DNA of 54,492 nt, taken from NCBI GenBank assembly GCA_004293645.1, contig REAB01000057.1, positions 1 through 54,492 of the forward strand, given 5' to 3'. A program made the position numbers and the translations under genes. Below the pieces are notes generated by a model. It was given only the letters and a program-made list of their open reading frames with translations, was not told the DNA's origin and did no database searches. The DNA is from Cytophagia bacterium. Lineage in GTDB: Bacteria; Bacteroidota; Bacteroidia; Cytophagales; Spirosomataceae. Of this stretch, positions 26,845 through 35,031 are shown piece by piece (position 1 is the stretch's first letter; every line of letters starts with the position of its first letter).

Positions 26845-27801
26845 AAATCCTACGTTGAAGCCCGTCATGTAGCCATTGATGGATGGGGTGTAGTTTTCTG
26901 TAATTGCAAATCGGAACGAATCGTAATAAAACTCGGCACTCCACCGCTTGTACTCATAACCCATTTTTAGGTTGATGTTGGTTCTAAAACCCCCAATGGC
27001 AGTGGTAAAAGGCGTATGTTTGGTGAAATCTGACATTTGCTTAAGTACGTTGGCAGCTTCTTGAATAGACTCAGGAGTTTTGGGAAATGGCTGGGCTACA
27101 TAAGCTGCTAAACTACGTTCATAAATAGTTTGTCCGCCATCAACATTGAGAAAGCCAGTGCTGGTAGTAGTAAAAGACAACGGACGACTCAGTAGCAACG
27201 ATGCGTAAAAGCGAGAACTCGGCGTGTGCTGAAACTCCATTTGAAGCCCCGATTGAAATTGAAACAACGCATATTTTCGTTGTACCACCACCACCATCGG
27301 GTCGGGAGAGGCGGGTAAATTGCGCTGCCATCGGCGTGCGGTAAACCCGATTCGGGGTGTCAAAGAAAAACGTCGATTTGAAACAGCAGCGTACCCAATC
27401 AAAAGCTGCGTGTGCCGCCCCGCGTATCGTCCTTGCCCACTTAGCGGAGTTTGAAATGCCTCAGGTCCCGCAGAAGTAATTTGCCTTTGTTGGGCAGCCC
27501 CGTCAAAGTTGGTATTGCCAAACAGATAGGTAGTTGCCAATAAAAACTTAAATCGCCTCTGGCTGTTGTTTTTGATTTGAACACCCACCGTGGCGAGCGT
27601 AGCGGTTTCGGTAGAGGTGCGCGGGGCTGCACCGCCCACCGACGGCAAATCGGCAAATCGATTGGTCTCTACCCAATTGTGCTGCGAAACCCCCACCATG
27701 GGGCGTACTTCCAACTTAGACTTGCTCGGTTGGGGTGTTTGGGCTTGCGCAATGCCCAAAAAGCACCCCCAAAAAAACAAAGTAATTGATGACTTTTTCA
27801 T
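26830..27801 (-). CDS. Predicted outer-membrane beta-barrel protein, function unknown
   Basis: 323 residues. A signal peptide (MKKSSITLFFWGCFLGIAQA, cleaved near residue 20) is followed by alternating hydrophobic and polar strands, many ending in aromatic residues (GVQIKNNSQRRFKFLLATTYLF, YASLLLSRPLSF), and a C-terminal strand ending VGFKIGR. This is typical of small porin-like barrels of Bacteroidota. I do not recognise a specific family. It is downstream of, and on the same strand as, the lipoprotein gene at 27871, but a terminator separates them. Confidence 0.75.
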   Translation of the reverse strand: MKKSSITLFFWGCFLGIAQAQTPQPSKSKLEVRPMVGVSQHNWVETNRFADLPSVGGAAPRTSTETATLATVGVQIKNNSQRRFKFLLATTYLFGNTNFDGAAQQRQITSAGPEAFQTPLSGQGRYAGRHTQLLIGYAAVSNRRFSLTPRIGFTARRWQRNLPASPDPMVVVVQRKYALFQFQSGLQMEFQHTPSSRFYASLLLSRPLSFTTTSTGFLNVDGGQTIYERSLAAYVAQPFPKTPESIQEAANVLKQMSDFTKHTPFTTAIGGFRTNINLKMGYEYKRWSAEFYYDSFRFAITENYTPSINGYMTGFNVGFKIGR

Positions 27802-27818
27802 AGTTGTAGTCTGTTTTA

Positions 27819-27857
27819 AACTCAGGAGAACAGTTCAAGAAACTGTTCTCCTGAGTT
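27819..27857 (-). terminator. Strong hairpin terminator of the lipoprotein gene
   Basis: A perfect 17-bp stem, AACTCAGGAGAACAGTT (27819-27835) and its complement (27841-27857), with a 5-base loop, just after the stop at 27871 on the minus strand. Only three T follow on the minus strand, so it may act mainly as a 3' end stabiliser or a partial terminator. It lies 18 bp before the next gene's start. Confidence 0.75.
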
Positions 27858-27870
27858 AGTTATCTGTAAA

Positions 27871-29217
27871 TCAATTATGGGTTGTGATGTATTTACCATT
27901 TGAACTTGTGCCACAGGGACTTGTGGCATCTGCTACAAGGTGAACAAATCCAGAAGCATTATTCCATTGAACGTTCACACCAGAAGGGTTTTGAGATAAA
28001 ATAGTACCGTTGGTTGGCCCATAAGTATAGATATTCCAGACTACTGTATTGAGATTTCGTCCAACAATATTGTAAAATACTTGAGAATTAACAACTGGAT
28101 TTGTGTTTCCATCAACGTAGAAAGACGGTTTCCCAAGTACATCAAGATTGAAAACTTCCGCCGCATTTGCGTACAACAGACCACCATTTGAGCCACAATT
28201 ACTAGCAGCTCTAACGTAAATTACCCTGCTACCTTGTAAATCTCCATCTGAAACATTTATGGAACTGGAGGTGCTTAATTTATGTACCAATAGGTTTGTC
28301 AATGTGGAGTTACTATAAATAAATAATTCGAGTCCTTGATTCTGAGTAGGATTAACATTACCAAATCCTGTCAAATTAAAGGTAACCCCATTGAATTGAT
28401 TGTAACATACGTCCGGAGTTGATAAAGCATTGGGGGCAAGGCAAGGTGCATCAGGGCAACTACAAGATACAAGAGAAAAAAAGAATCCCGCTACTGCTCC
28501 TACAATACCCCCTGGGACAGCACCAGTAGAAGCAGAAAATGCCCCACCGATAACCGCTCCAACAGCAGACCAATCAGCAATTGTACCAACGCCACAATTA
28601 ATTAAAGTAACAATGCAACTACTTAATGCCACACGCCCCCCTTTCACTGCAACTGGCTGAGGAATTGATGATATCATCGCCTTTATTAGATACCTAACAA
28701 CAGTCTGATGCCGAATGATGAAGTCTTTGTCAGCAAAACTTAAGTCAGTGTTTTTCTTCACATCAATTATAGAGTTCTTAAACCAAGGATCTATGTCATT
28801 GGTAACTGTAGAAGGATCGTTGAAGTAATCTTTGCAATCTCTGTCAAATTGCTCAAGGGCATTATAACATTTATTGCTAATTATTCTTGCATTTAAAAGT
28901 TTATTCCAATAAACAGTGGCGGGCTGGATACCTGCTTTTTTGACGCTATCAATCTTGGCTTTAAATGGTTTTTGAATTTCCGCTGGTAAAATCGAATACA
29001 TATCAACATGGAGGCTATGCCGTCTAACAAGGGCATAAATAAATTCTCCCATATCATCATGATTCAAAGAGTCTCTTTCCGACGGTTCCCCCAACCGCTG
29101 CTTCGAATAACTTTCGAGATTTTTATCAAAAGTGTTCTTTTCAAAAACTTCTTTGCTTGGATTACATGAAATCGTAATGCAAAGTAAAACGGCAATGTAC
29201 ACAATTAGCTTTTTCAT
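27871..29217 (-). CDS. Lipoprotein with glycine-zipper segment and PKD-like C-terminus, unknown
   Basis: 448 residues. Lipoprotein signal (KLIVYIAVLLCITISC, lipid-bearing Cys at 18). Residues about 40-190 are helical and charged. A hydrophobic Gly/Ala-rich stretch near 217-248 (GAVIGGAFSASTGAVPGG then IVGAVAGFFF) looks like a glycine zipper that could insert in a membrane, and is followed by a Cys-rich SCSCPDAPC. The C-terminal 100 residues end with VNVQWNNASGFVHLV and ATSPCGTSSN, the pattern of PKD-like domains on Bacteroidota surface proteins. It is less GC-rich than its neighbours, a possible sign of transfer. I do not recognise the full-length family. Confidence 0.72.
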   Translation of the reverse strand: MKKLIVYIAVLLCITISCNPSKEVFEKNTFDKNLESYSKQRLGEPSERDSLNHDDMGEFIYALVRRHSLHVDMYSILPAEIQKPFKAKIDSVKKAGIQPATVYWNKLLNARIISNKCYNALEQFDRDCKDYFNDPSTVTNDIDPWFKNSIIDVKKNTDLSFADKDFIIRHQTVVRYLIKAMISSIPQPVAVKGGRVALSSCIVTLINCGVGTIADWSAVGAVIGGAFSASTGAVPGGIVGAVAGFFFSLVSCSCPDAPCLAPNALSTPDVCYNQFNGVTFNLTGFGNVNPTQNQGLELFIYSNSTLTNLLVHKLSTSSSINVSDGDLQGSRVIYVRAASNCGSNGGLLYANAAEVFNLDVLGKPSFYVDGNTNPVVNSQVFYNIVGRNLNTVVWNIYTYGPTNGTILSQNPSGVNVQWNNASGFVHLVADATSPCGTSSNGKYITTHN

Positions 29218-29335
29218 AGTCTTTCACAAGTTTTATGGTTAAAAAAATGGATAACAAAAAGGCGATTTCTGTTGTAGGTCTGCAGCCAAAGGTGAAAGCG
29301 ACTTTGTTTTTACAAAGGTGCAGCATTGATTTCAC

Positions 29336-29357
29336 AAAAAAGTTGCGTTTACGCAAC
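29336..29357 (-). terminator. Rho-independent terminator of the Crp-type regulator gene
   Basis: On the minus strand GTTGCGT-AA-ACGCAAC is followed directly by TTTTTT: a 7-bp stem, a tight loop and a six-T tract, 42 bp past the regulator stop at 29399. The remaining sequence from 29218 to 29335 has no gene and presumably carries the promoter of the lipoprotein gene at 29217. Confidence 0.75.
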
Positions 29358-29398
29358 ACTTTCAGTGCGTGAACACAACTCTTTTGAACCTTTTCGGG

Positions 29399-29977
29399 CT
29401 ACAACTCTTTACGCACGCGGCTCAGGTGGTGGTATTCTACGTCGAGGCAGGTAGCAATGAGCCGCAACGACACGCGCTTGCCAATGCCTGGATATTGGCT
29501 CAAAAAATAGCGGTAGCGTTGCAGCACGTTTTTGTAGGTCAGCAGTCGCAGCCTAAATTGCTGGCTTTTTATGTACTGCTCCATCACCGCCCGCGCCACG
29601 GCGTTGAGTTCGGGATATTGCTGGTAGAGTATCTCCAAATCGGCGTGAGATAGCTTGTAAACAATGCTATCTTCGATGGCCTCAATGTACTCATCGGCGG
29701 GGAGTTGCGAAAAAAAACCAACCGCCGAAACCGCCAAATGCCCTTCTGGCACAAACCAAGACGTAATCTCGCGGGTGGGCGCGTCTGGTTCTTCGTCGCT
29801 CTGATGAAACACCCGCAACAAGCCTTTTTCTACCATAAAAAGGTGCTGGTTCGGTTCGCCTGGCGCGAGCAGTTGCCCGCCTTGTCGGCACATTATTTTG
29901 TGGGCGCGTTTTCTCAATTCGTTTTGGCAGCTTTCGCTCAACTGCGCGTAGCTATCAAGTATTTTAACAAATGGCAT
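29399..29977 (-). CDS. Crp/Fnr-family transcriptional regulator
   Basis: 192 residues. The cyclic-nucleotide-binding-type beta-barrel (about 1-115) includes LLAPGEPNQHLFMVEKGLLR and a PEGHLAVS turn. The linking helix and a winged-helix C-terminus (RVSLRLIATCLDVEYHHLSRVRKEL) follow. The canonical cAMP-contacting R-S pair of E. coli Crp is not visible, so another ligand or none is likely, as for many Bacteroidota relatives. It is monocistronic between its own terminator and a -7-like element at 30000. Target genes are unknown. Confidence 0.88.
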   Translation of the reverse strand: MPFVKILDSYAQLSESCQNELRKRAHKIMCRQGGQLLAPGEPNQHLFMVEKGLLRVFHQSDEEPDAPTREITSWFVPEGHLAVSAVGFFSQLPADEYIEAIEDSIVYKLSHADLEILYQQYPELNAVARAVMEQYIKSQQFRLRLLTYKNVLQRYRYFLSQYPGIGKRVSLRLIATCLDVEYHHLSRVRKEL

Positions 29978-29999
29978 AATGAAATAGTGTGTGTGTTTG

Positions 30000-30007
30000 C
30001 AAAACTA
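30000..30007 (-). promoter_or_regulatory. -7 promoter element of the Crp-type gene
   Basis: On the minus strand TAGTTTTG matches the Bacteroidota TAnnTTTG consensus exactly, 22 bp before the ATG at 29977. No TTG lies at the expected 19-21 bp upstream, so the -33 is weak or absent. Confidence 0.4.
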
Positions 30008-30116
30008 TCCAACTATTTGCTTTGTTTCATGTTTAGTTTCAAATTCTAATCTGTTTGTAATTTTCCAATGCCTTTGTCCTATTTTTCAAATCAGTAATCA
30101 CCATTTTTTGAGCCAT

Positions 30117-30815
30117 TTAAAGCTGCACAAAATTCAGAAATGAATGGGTGTGTGCTTCGTACTTTTGTTGGTCAACTTTGTACAGAAAAGCCCCTTTTTT
30201 AGAAGATTTTTGCTTTTCGTTGAGTTTTAGGAGCAAGTGCGTAGAAAGAATTTTGCGGCTAAAATTACGTTTATCAAAACTGGTTTGAAAAATAGCCTCG
30301 TACAGTTTTTGCAAATGTGGAATCGTAAATTTTTCGGGCAATAACTCAAAGCCAATGGGGTGCAAGGCCGCTTTGTAGCGCAGTTTTTCGATGGCCAAAT
30401 CTATCATTTGGCGGTGGTCAAAGAGCAGTTGGTCGGGCAGTTGGTTTACTGGAAACCAGTGCGCGTGGTAGGTGTGCGAAATTTTAGAATCGTAATCTTC
30501 GATGTTGATAAGCGCAAAATAACTCACCGCCACCGTGCGGGCAATGGGGTCGCGGCCAATGTCGCCAAAGGCATAGAGTTGCTCCAAATAAACGCTGTTT
30601 AAACCCGTTAGTTCAAACAAAATGCGGTCGGCGGCTTGTTCGAGGTTTTCGGTGGGGTTGAGCCAGCCGCCCATCAGCGACCACGTGTCTATGCCCGAAT
30701 CGGGGCCACGTTTTACCAATAAAATTTTTAGGCCGTCGCCGTCAAAACCAAAAATAATTGAATCGAGGGCTACTAAACACTTGGGCTGATGCTCGTAAGA
30801 ACTGAGGTCAAGCAT
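30117..30815 (-). CDS. NrtR/AraR-type transcriptional regulator with degenerate Nudix domain
   Basis: 232 residues from the ATG at 30815; 15 codons upstream are open but lack family sequence. The Nudix fold runs from about 10 to 150. The Nudix box reads GGWLNPTENLEQAADRILFE with LTG following. The catalytic R-E-x-x-E-E core is R-I-L-F-E-L, so two metal-binding Glu are gone and hydrolysis is unlikely. The C-terminal 75 residues (LLPEKFTIPHLQKLYEAIFQ, then FDKRNFSRKI) are the winged-helix domain of the NrtR family. That family includes AraR-type sugar-responsive repressors of Bacteroidota. The ligand is unknown and no sugar catabolic genes lie next to it. Confidence 0.85.
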   Translation of the reverse strand: MLDLSSYEHQPKCLVALDSIIFGFDGDGLKILLVKRGPDSGIDTWSLMGGWLNPTENLEQAADRILFELTGLNSVYLEQLYAFGDIGRDPIARTVAVSYFALINIEDYDSKISHTYHAHWFPVNQLPDQLLFDHRQMIDLAIEKLRYKAALHPIGFELLPEKFTIPHLQKLYEAIFQTSFDKRNFSRKILSTHLLLKLNEKQKSSKKGAFLYKVDQQKYEAHTHSFLNFVQL

Positions 30816-31270
30816 GAAAAATGAGAGGGTTTTTAAAATCAATAAAGGCAGTCGAAGCACACTTTTACTGCTTCTACGTGAGGTACATTGTCATACTTCA
30901 AATAGATTTTTTGTTTGAAAAATACATAAAAAAACAAAATATAGCGGCATCAGCGATTTTTGGACAATTCAAAATTTGTGTAAAATACCTCCTGAGCGTG
31001 CCTATTCCTTTGCTTCATACATTGGTATTTAGTATGCTTTGCTACGGCACAAATAAGTTTTGAACATTAGAAATTGATTAGATTTTTGCTGCTATTGATA
31101 GCTTATGTTTGAGAAAAAGTGCCTTTTGAGCCAATCAAGCAAGATAAGCGCGGCTCGTTAGTCATTTGCTGGCGAAACGCTGTGAACTTAAAGTAAACGT
31201 CATTGTTTCATGAAGAGGATAAGCCGAACCCCCATTTTAAAAAGTAGGCAAAACTTAAAAACAAAAAACA
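30816..31270. other. Intergenic region without a recognised gene
   Basis: 455 AT-rich bases between divergent genes, presumably carrying promoters for both the regulator (30815) and the lipoprotein (31271). Open frames here (for example 30821-31063) have poor composition and no recognisable sequence. No convincing promoter pair or stable hairpin was found. Confidence 0.5.
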
Positions 31271-31924
31271 ATGAGCCACAAAATGATTTTAGGGCTACTC
31301 GTAGTAGCAAGCATGTTTACCTCGTGTACAGAAAAAGCAAAAGAAGAAGCCAACAAAGGAGCTTCACAAACAAACGAAAGTGTTCAAAAAGTGATTGACG
31401 AGTTGGGGTTAGTATATGTAGAAGAAGGCGCACAAACTATCATTACTTATGAAGAAGTCAATGCCGCCCAACAGGCTTGGTGCGACGCTTTGGTAAAAAT
31501 CGGAAAATTGAAAGAAGAAGGTGGAGATTATAAAGCCTTTGCCGAACAAGTACTTTCTGATGCGTACAACTATGACAACGGAAAGGTGTTTTTCAAACCC
31601 ACATTGGCTTATGGCGACCAAACCTTTAGAAATGATAAAAAAGGGGCATTGGCTTACTTTATTGGTGGCGATGCCGACTACCCCAACGACAAAGGCTTTG
31701 CCCTTACGCCTTGGGTAAAAGCTCGTTACGACAATGCGGGTGAAAAAAATGAAGGAATTCAGATTTACGGTTCTGTGGCTATTACGATGGGCAATGTTTG
31801 GGTAACAGCCAAGGACGGCAAAGAAGTAATGGTTGACAAAACGTGGGTTTTCAAGAAAGGTAAAGACGGGAAGTTGAAAATTATAGTTCATAAATCGGCC
31901 CTTCCGTTTAGTCCAAAAAAATAA
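31271..31924 (+). CDS. Conserved lipoprotein, possible NTF2-like fold
   Basis: 217 residues. Lipoprotein signal (MILGLLVVASMFTSC, Cys near 19) followed by a Lys/Glu/Ala linker. The core (about 45-210) has a block AAQQAWCDALVKIGK, then FKPTLAYGDQTFR, DYPNDKGFALTPW and a closing VDKTWVFKKGKDGKLKIIVH. The alternation of an N-terminal helix region and long strands with W-x-F-x-K near the end suggests a SnoaL/NTF2-like cone fold; this is inference. Relatives are sometimes labelled phosphoribosyl-AMP cyclohydrolase, for which I see no supporting metal-binding motif. It is transcribed alone, ending in a strong terminator. Confidence 0.72.
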   Translation: MSHKMILGLLVVASMFTSCTEKAKEEANKGASQTNESVQKVIDELGLVYVEEGAQTIITYEEVNAAQQAWCDALVKIGKLKEEGGDYKAFAEQVLSDAYNYDNGKVFFKPTLAYGDQTFRNDKKGALAYFIGGDADYPNDKGFALTPWVKARYDNAGEKNEGIQIYGSVAITMGNVWVTAKDGKEVMVDKTWVFKKGKDGKLKIIVHKSALPFSPKK

Positions 31925-31968
31925 AAATTTGACAGGGCTACAAAACTTTTTGTAGCCCTGTCAAATTT
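31925..31968 (+). terminator. Strong terminator after the lipoprotein gene
   Basis: A 21-bp stem, AAATTTGACAGGGCTACAAAA and its complement, with a 1-2 base apex, starts right at the stop codon region. The GC core GACAGGGCTAC flanked by A and T runs can work on both strands. Confidence 0.85.
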
Positions 31969-31997
31969 AACCTCCTCATATTGTAAATAACAAAATA

Positions 31998-32648
31998 ATG
32001 ATAAAAAACGCAGGTGTTTTTTTGTTGCTTTTCACACTTTTATTTCAAAGTTTGAAAGCCCAAATACCGACAGATTCAACAATACTTAACAAAGAGTTCA
32101 ATAGCTTAGACGAAGCCCTCAAGAAACCTGAAAGTGTTTTTAGGCTCAACTTGAGCAATCAAAACGTACAATTGTCAGATTCTATTTTGTCCAAATTTCC
32201 CAACTTGCAATACTTGAGTTTGAAAAACGACCATCTAAAAAAAATACCAGAAGGCATAGGCAATCTTAAGAACCTTAAAGTGCTTGATTTGAGCGGCAAT
32301 GATTTTAAAGTACTACCCAAAACGTTTAACCAATTATCAAACCTACAAGAGTTGTATTTGAATGATGATAAATATTTCCAATTCGATAAAAACATTCCAA
32401 TTTTAAGCAAATTGCCGAATCTTAAATCGCTTCACATAGAAAATGACGGGTTGAAAAAATTGCCTAAAAATATGTTTCAACTTAATACTTTGGAGTCGTT
32501 GTATCTTAATAACAACCGATTTAAAAAAGTGCCGATAGAAATAAAAGGATTAAAAAACCTGAAATATTTAGACTTACACGACAATAAGTTCAGACTTCCC
32601 AATCAGTTCGATGAACAACAAGGTTTTGGGGTGAGAATTAGACTCTAA
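31998..32648 (+). CDS. Exported leucine-rich-repeat protein
   Basis: 216 residues. Signal peptide (MIKNAGVFLLLFTLLFQSLKAQ). From about 45 to 205 there are six or seven LRR units of 22-24 residues with the pattern L-x-x-L-x-L-x-x-N-x-L-x-x-L-P (for example LKVLDLSGNDFKVLPKTF and LKYLDLHDNKF). This is a protein-binding solenoid outside the cytoplasm. It is more AT-rich than the polysaccharide genes. It lies 12 bp before the DUF2490 gene and is probably cotranscribed with it. The partner is unknown. Confidence 0.85.
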   Translation: MIKNAGVFLLLFTLLFQSLKAQIPTDSTILNKEFNSLDEALKKPESVFRLNLSNQNVQLSDSILSKFPNLQYLSLKNDHLKKIPEGIGNLKNLKVLDLSGNDFKVLPKTFNQLSNLQELYLNDDKYFQFDKNIPILSKLPNLKSLHIENDGLKKLPKNMFQLNTLESLYLNNNRFKKVPIEIKGLKNLKYLDLHDNKFRLPNQFDEQQGFGVRIRL

Positions 32649-32660
32649 ATAGTTTTATTG

Positions 32661-33437
32661 ATGAAAATTAAAATCATTGTTGCCGTTCTTTTTTTTGGGT
32701 ATTCACAAATCTCATTGGCACAGAATAGCCGTTTAAATACAAGTAACAATATTGGCTGGTACAATTATTTTGGGACATTCAAGGTTTCTCAAAAATTTGG
32801 TATTCATACAGAATATCAGTTTCGCAGAAATGAAATAATTACCGAATGGCAGCAGAGTTTATTGCGTTTGGGAGTTAATTATCAACTAAACCCGAAAATA
32901 CAATTGAGACTTGGATATGCTTGGATAGAAACGTTTCCTTATGGAGAAATTTCGATAAATGGAATGGGCAAAGATTTTACTGAACACCGTTTGTTTCAAA
33001 TGGCAACCATCACCGATAAAGTATCAATTGTGGATTTATCCCATCGTTTTATGCTTGAACAACGTTGGGTTGGAAGATACTCCAACGCCAATCTAACAAG
33101 CGAAGATGAATTTCCGTTGTTGCATAGATTTAGGTATATGTTTCGTTTGCAAGTACCATTGAAAGGCAAAGAGATGAAAGACAAAACCCCTTACTTGGCT
33201 ATTTACGACGAAATTTTTATTGGCTTTGGCAAAAATGTAAACGAAAATATTTTTGACCAAAACCGAATTGGGGTATTATTTGGGTACAGATTTAGTCCAT
33301 TGGTAAGAATTGAAGCAGGTTATCTGAATCAGATTTTGCAACTTGGACGTGAAGTAAACAACCGAAATGTTTTTCAACAAAACAACGGTATTATAGTCAA
33401 TGCGAATTTTAATATTGACCTCACAAAAAAGAAATAA
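32661..33437 (+). CDS. DUF2490 family exported beta-barrel protein
   Basis: 258 residues from the ATG at 32661 (a TTG immediately before is possible). Signal peptide MKIKIIVAVLFFGYSQISLAQ, then NNIGWYNYFGTFKVSQKFGIH, EWQQSLLRLGVNYQL and FGYRFSPLVRIEAGYLNQ, as in DUF2490 proteins, which are predicted outer-membrane barrels. Function is unknown. It follows the LRR gene by 12 bp. It is convergent with the ABC ATPase gene across a 102-bp gap in which no clear terminator was found. Confidence 0.85.
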   Translation: MKIKIIVAVLFFGYSQISLAQNSRLNTSNNIGWYNYFGTFKVSQKFGIHTEYQFRRNEIITEWQQSLLRLGVNYQLNPKIQLRLGYAWIETFPYGEISINGMGKDFTEHRLFQMATITDKVSIVDLSHRFMLEQRWVGRYSNANLTSEDEFPLLHRFRYMFRLQVPLKGKEMKDKTPYLAIYDEIFIGFGKNVNENIFDQNRIGVLFGYRFSPLVRIEAGYLNQILQLGREVNNRNVFQQNNGIIVNANFNIDLTKKK

Positions 33438-33539
33438 AGCCTACGAGTGTTCCCCAAATTCCAAGGGTGTACAAGCTCGTGGTACTTGTTTGTTTGGTTT
33501 TGTGCTACTTTGAGAAAGGTATTTTTAGGCAAATTGCCG

Positions 33540-34508
33540 TTATGCCACAAAAATGGTTTGTTTGTTCACAAAAGGCCGATTGGCGTAAGCCATGAGCAAT
33601 TGTCGGCCTATTTTAAACCGCACTTCGTAGTGCATACCCCTGAACAAACAACTTTCTACCTGCGCCGCTGCGCCCGTGCCGTTCTCGTTCAATATGAGTT
33701 TTTCGGGGCGAATCAGCGCGTGGCCATCGGCCAATGTTACGAAAGTGTGCTCCCCCAAATGTCGTTCACAAAACGCAGCTTTGAGCAGGTTGGCATCGCC
33801 CGTTAGCTCTGCTACGTAGGCATTGCGCGGCTGCGCGTACACACGTTGCGGGGTGTCGAGCTGGAGCAGTTGGCCACTTTGCAAAATACCCATTCGGTTG
33901 GACAAACTGAGGGCCTCGGTGGGGGCGTGGGTAACAAAAATACAAGCCACCCCCATTTGCGTTACCAAGCGGCGCACGGTGTGGCTCAGGCGGTGGCGAT
34001 TGGGCAAATCTAAGTGCGCAAAAGGCTCGTCGAGCAGCAATACTTTGGCGTGTTCGGCCAAGGCCTGCGCAATGGCCGTTCGTTGTTTTTCACCGCCCGA
34101 CAGCGTTTTGACGGTCTGATTGGCCACCGATTCGAGCTGGCAAAGTTGCAACAACTCTTCGATGCGGCTGTTTTGGTAGCTTTTTTCGTAAAAACGTAGC
34201 GCGTAAGCTATGTTTTCGCGGGCGGTAAGTACCAACGACAGGTTGTATTCTTGGTGCACCATTTTAATATCGGCGTGCCCTGGAATAAGTCGCTGGCTGG
34301 CAGTGGCAATGGGCTGGCGATTGAGGTAAACCGCGCCGCCGTCGGCATCGAGTAGGCCCGCCGCAATGCGCAGCAGCGTACTTTTGCCCGAGCCGCTCTC
34401 GCCCAACAAACCCACAATTTCTCCTTTTTTTACGTCCAAGCTAACTTGCTGTAATACTGTATGTTGGGCAAATGTTTTGTCAATTGATTTGAGTTGAAAA
34501 ATGGCCAT
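33540..34508 (-). CDS. Orphan ABC transporter ATPase (CysA/PotA/FbpC-like)
   Basis: 322 residues. Walker A GESGSGKST (near 35), Q-loop MVHQEYNLS, signature LSGGEKQRTAIAQAL (near 137), Walker B VLLLDEPFAHLD and switch His in VTHAPTEAL. The C-terminal 90 residues (ALIRPEKLIL, then FRGMHYEVRFKIGRQLL) form a TOBE-like regulatory domain as in anion, polyamine or iron importers. No permease or binding-protein gene lies on either side in this window, so the substrate is unknown. It runs opposite to both neighbours. Confidence 0.85.
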   Translation of the reverse strand: MAIFQLKSIDKTFAQHTVLQQVSLDVKKGEIVGLLGESGSGKSTLLRIAAGLLDADGGAVYLNRQPIATASQRLIPGHADIKMVHQEYNLSLVLTARENIAYALRFYEKSYQNSRIEELLQLCQLESVANQTVKTLSGGEKQRTAIAQALAEHAKVLLLDEPFAHLDLPNRHRLSHTVRRLVTQMGVACIFVTHAPTEALSLSNRMGILQSGQLLQLDTPQRVYAQPRNAYVAELTGDANLLKAAFCERHLGEHTFVTLADGHALIRPEKLILNENGTGAAAQVESCLFRGMHYEVRFKIGRQLLMAYANRPFVNKQTIFVA

Positions 34509-34662
34509 GCTTTGCTGTTTTACCCGTTTAGTTACCGCAAGATAGTTTGCTTTGGCTTAAAAAAAATTACCTTTTGACGAAATAGGAAACGAAATGCGTT
34601 TCTTTTAAAGAAAATGAGCTAAAAATTTCACGTATATTTTTGATAGTAAATTGCTCGTAATT

Positions 34663-34848
34663 AAGCACTTACGTGTAATTGTTTGCAATTATAGTAATTT
34701 GTTGTAATTGTCCGCGCGAGGCCGCCCGTGCGCGGGGCCGCCCGTGCGGTCCGATGTTTATCAATTTATTACTACCAAATTACCCCTTATTACAAATCAA
34801 TAATAATAGCATCGCAGCGGCGAACTGCCTATTTCTCCCCAACTACTT
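34663..34848 (+). mobile_element. MITE-like element, copy B, with a GC-rich insert
   Basis: 186 bp from AAGCACTT to CAACTACTT. Apart from about 43 GC-rich bases at 34711-34753, the sequence is nearly identical to the reverse complement of copy A. The insert contains GCCGCCCGTGCG twice (34721-34732 and 34738-34749), and the second unit matches copy C exactly over 19 bases. Its right module GCATCGCAGCGGCGAAC is shared by three copies and recognisable in the fourth. The rest of the interval 34509-35031 shows no gene. A small palindrome TCCGA-TATT-TCGGA at 34940-34953 might be an operator of the XRE gene. Confidence 0.82.
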
Positions 34849-35031
34849 ATTGCCAAAAAGAATGCGGTTTTTTTAGCCGTAAAATAACTGTATTTGAAGG
34901 GTGCGCCGCACATTTCCCTCATTTTTGTTTGTTTTGTTTTCCGATATTTCGGATTTTTACTTAATTTGCAAAAGGCCAGCTGCGTACCACCCATCAAGAC
35001 TTCCGAAGGTGCCGCAAAAAATTCCGAATAA

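Noticed and set aside
30821-31063. Small + strand gene of 80 codons
   Set aside because: Overlaps the 5' side of the regulator region, has no similarity I recognise and an improbable composition; treated as noncoding.
31271-31924. Phosphoribosyl-AMP cyclohydrolase (HisI)
   Set aside because: The product is a lipoprotein, lacks the HisI metal-binding Cys/Asp motifs and has no his genes around it.
34663-34848. Complete insertion sequence
   Set aside because: Only 186 bp with no transposase frame; best described as a non-autonomous repeat.
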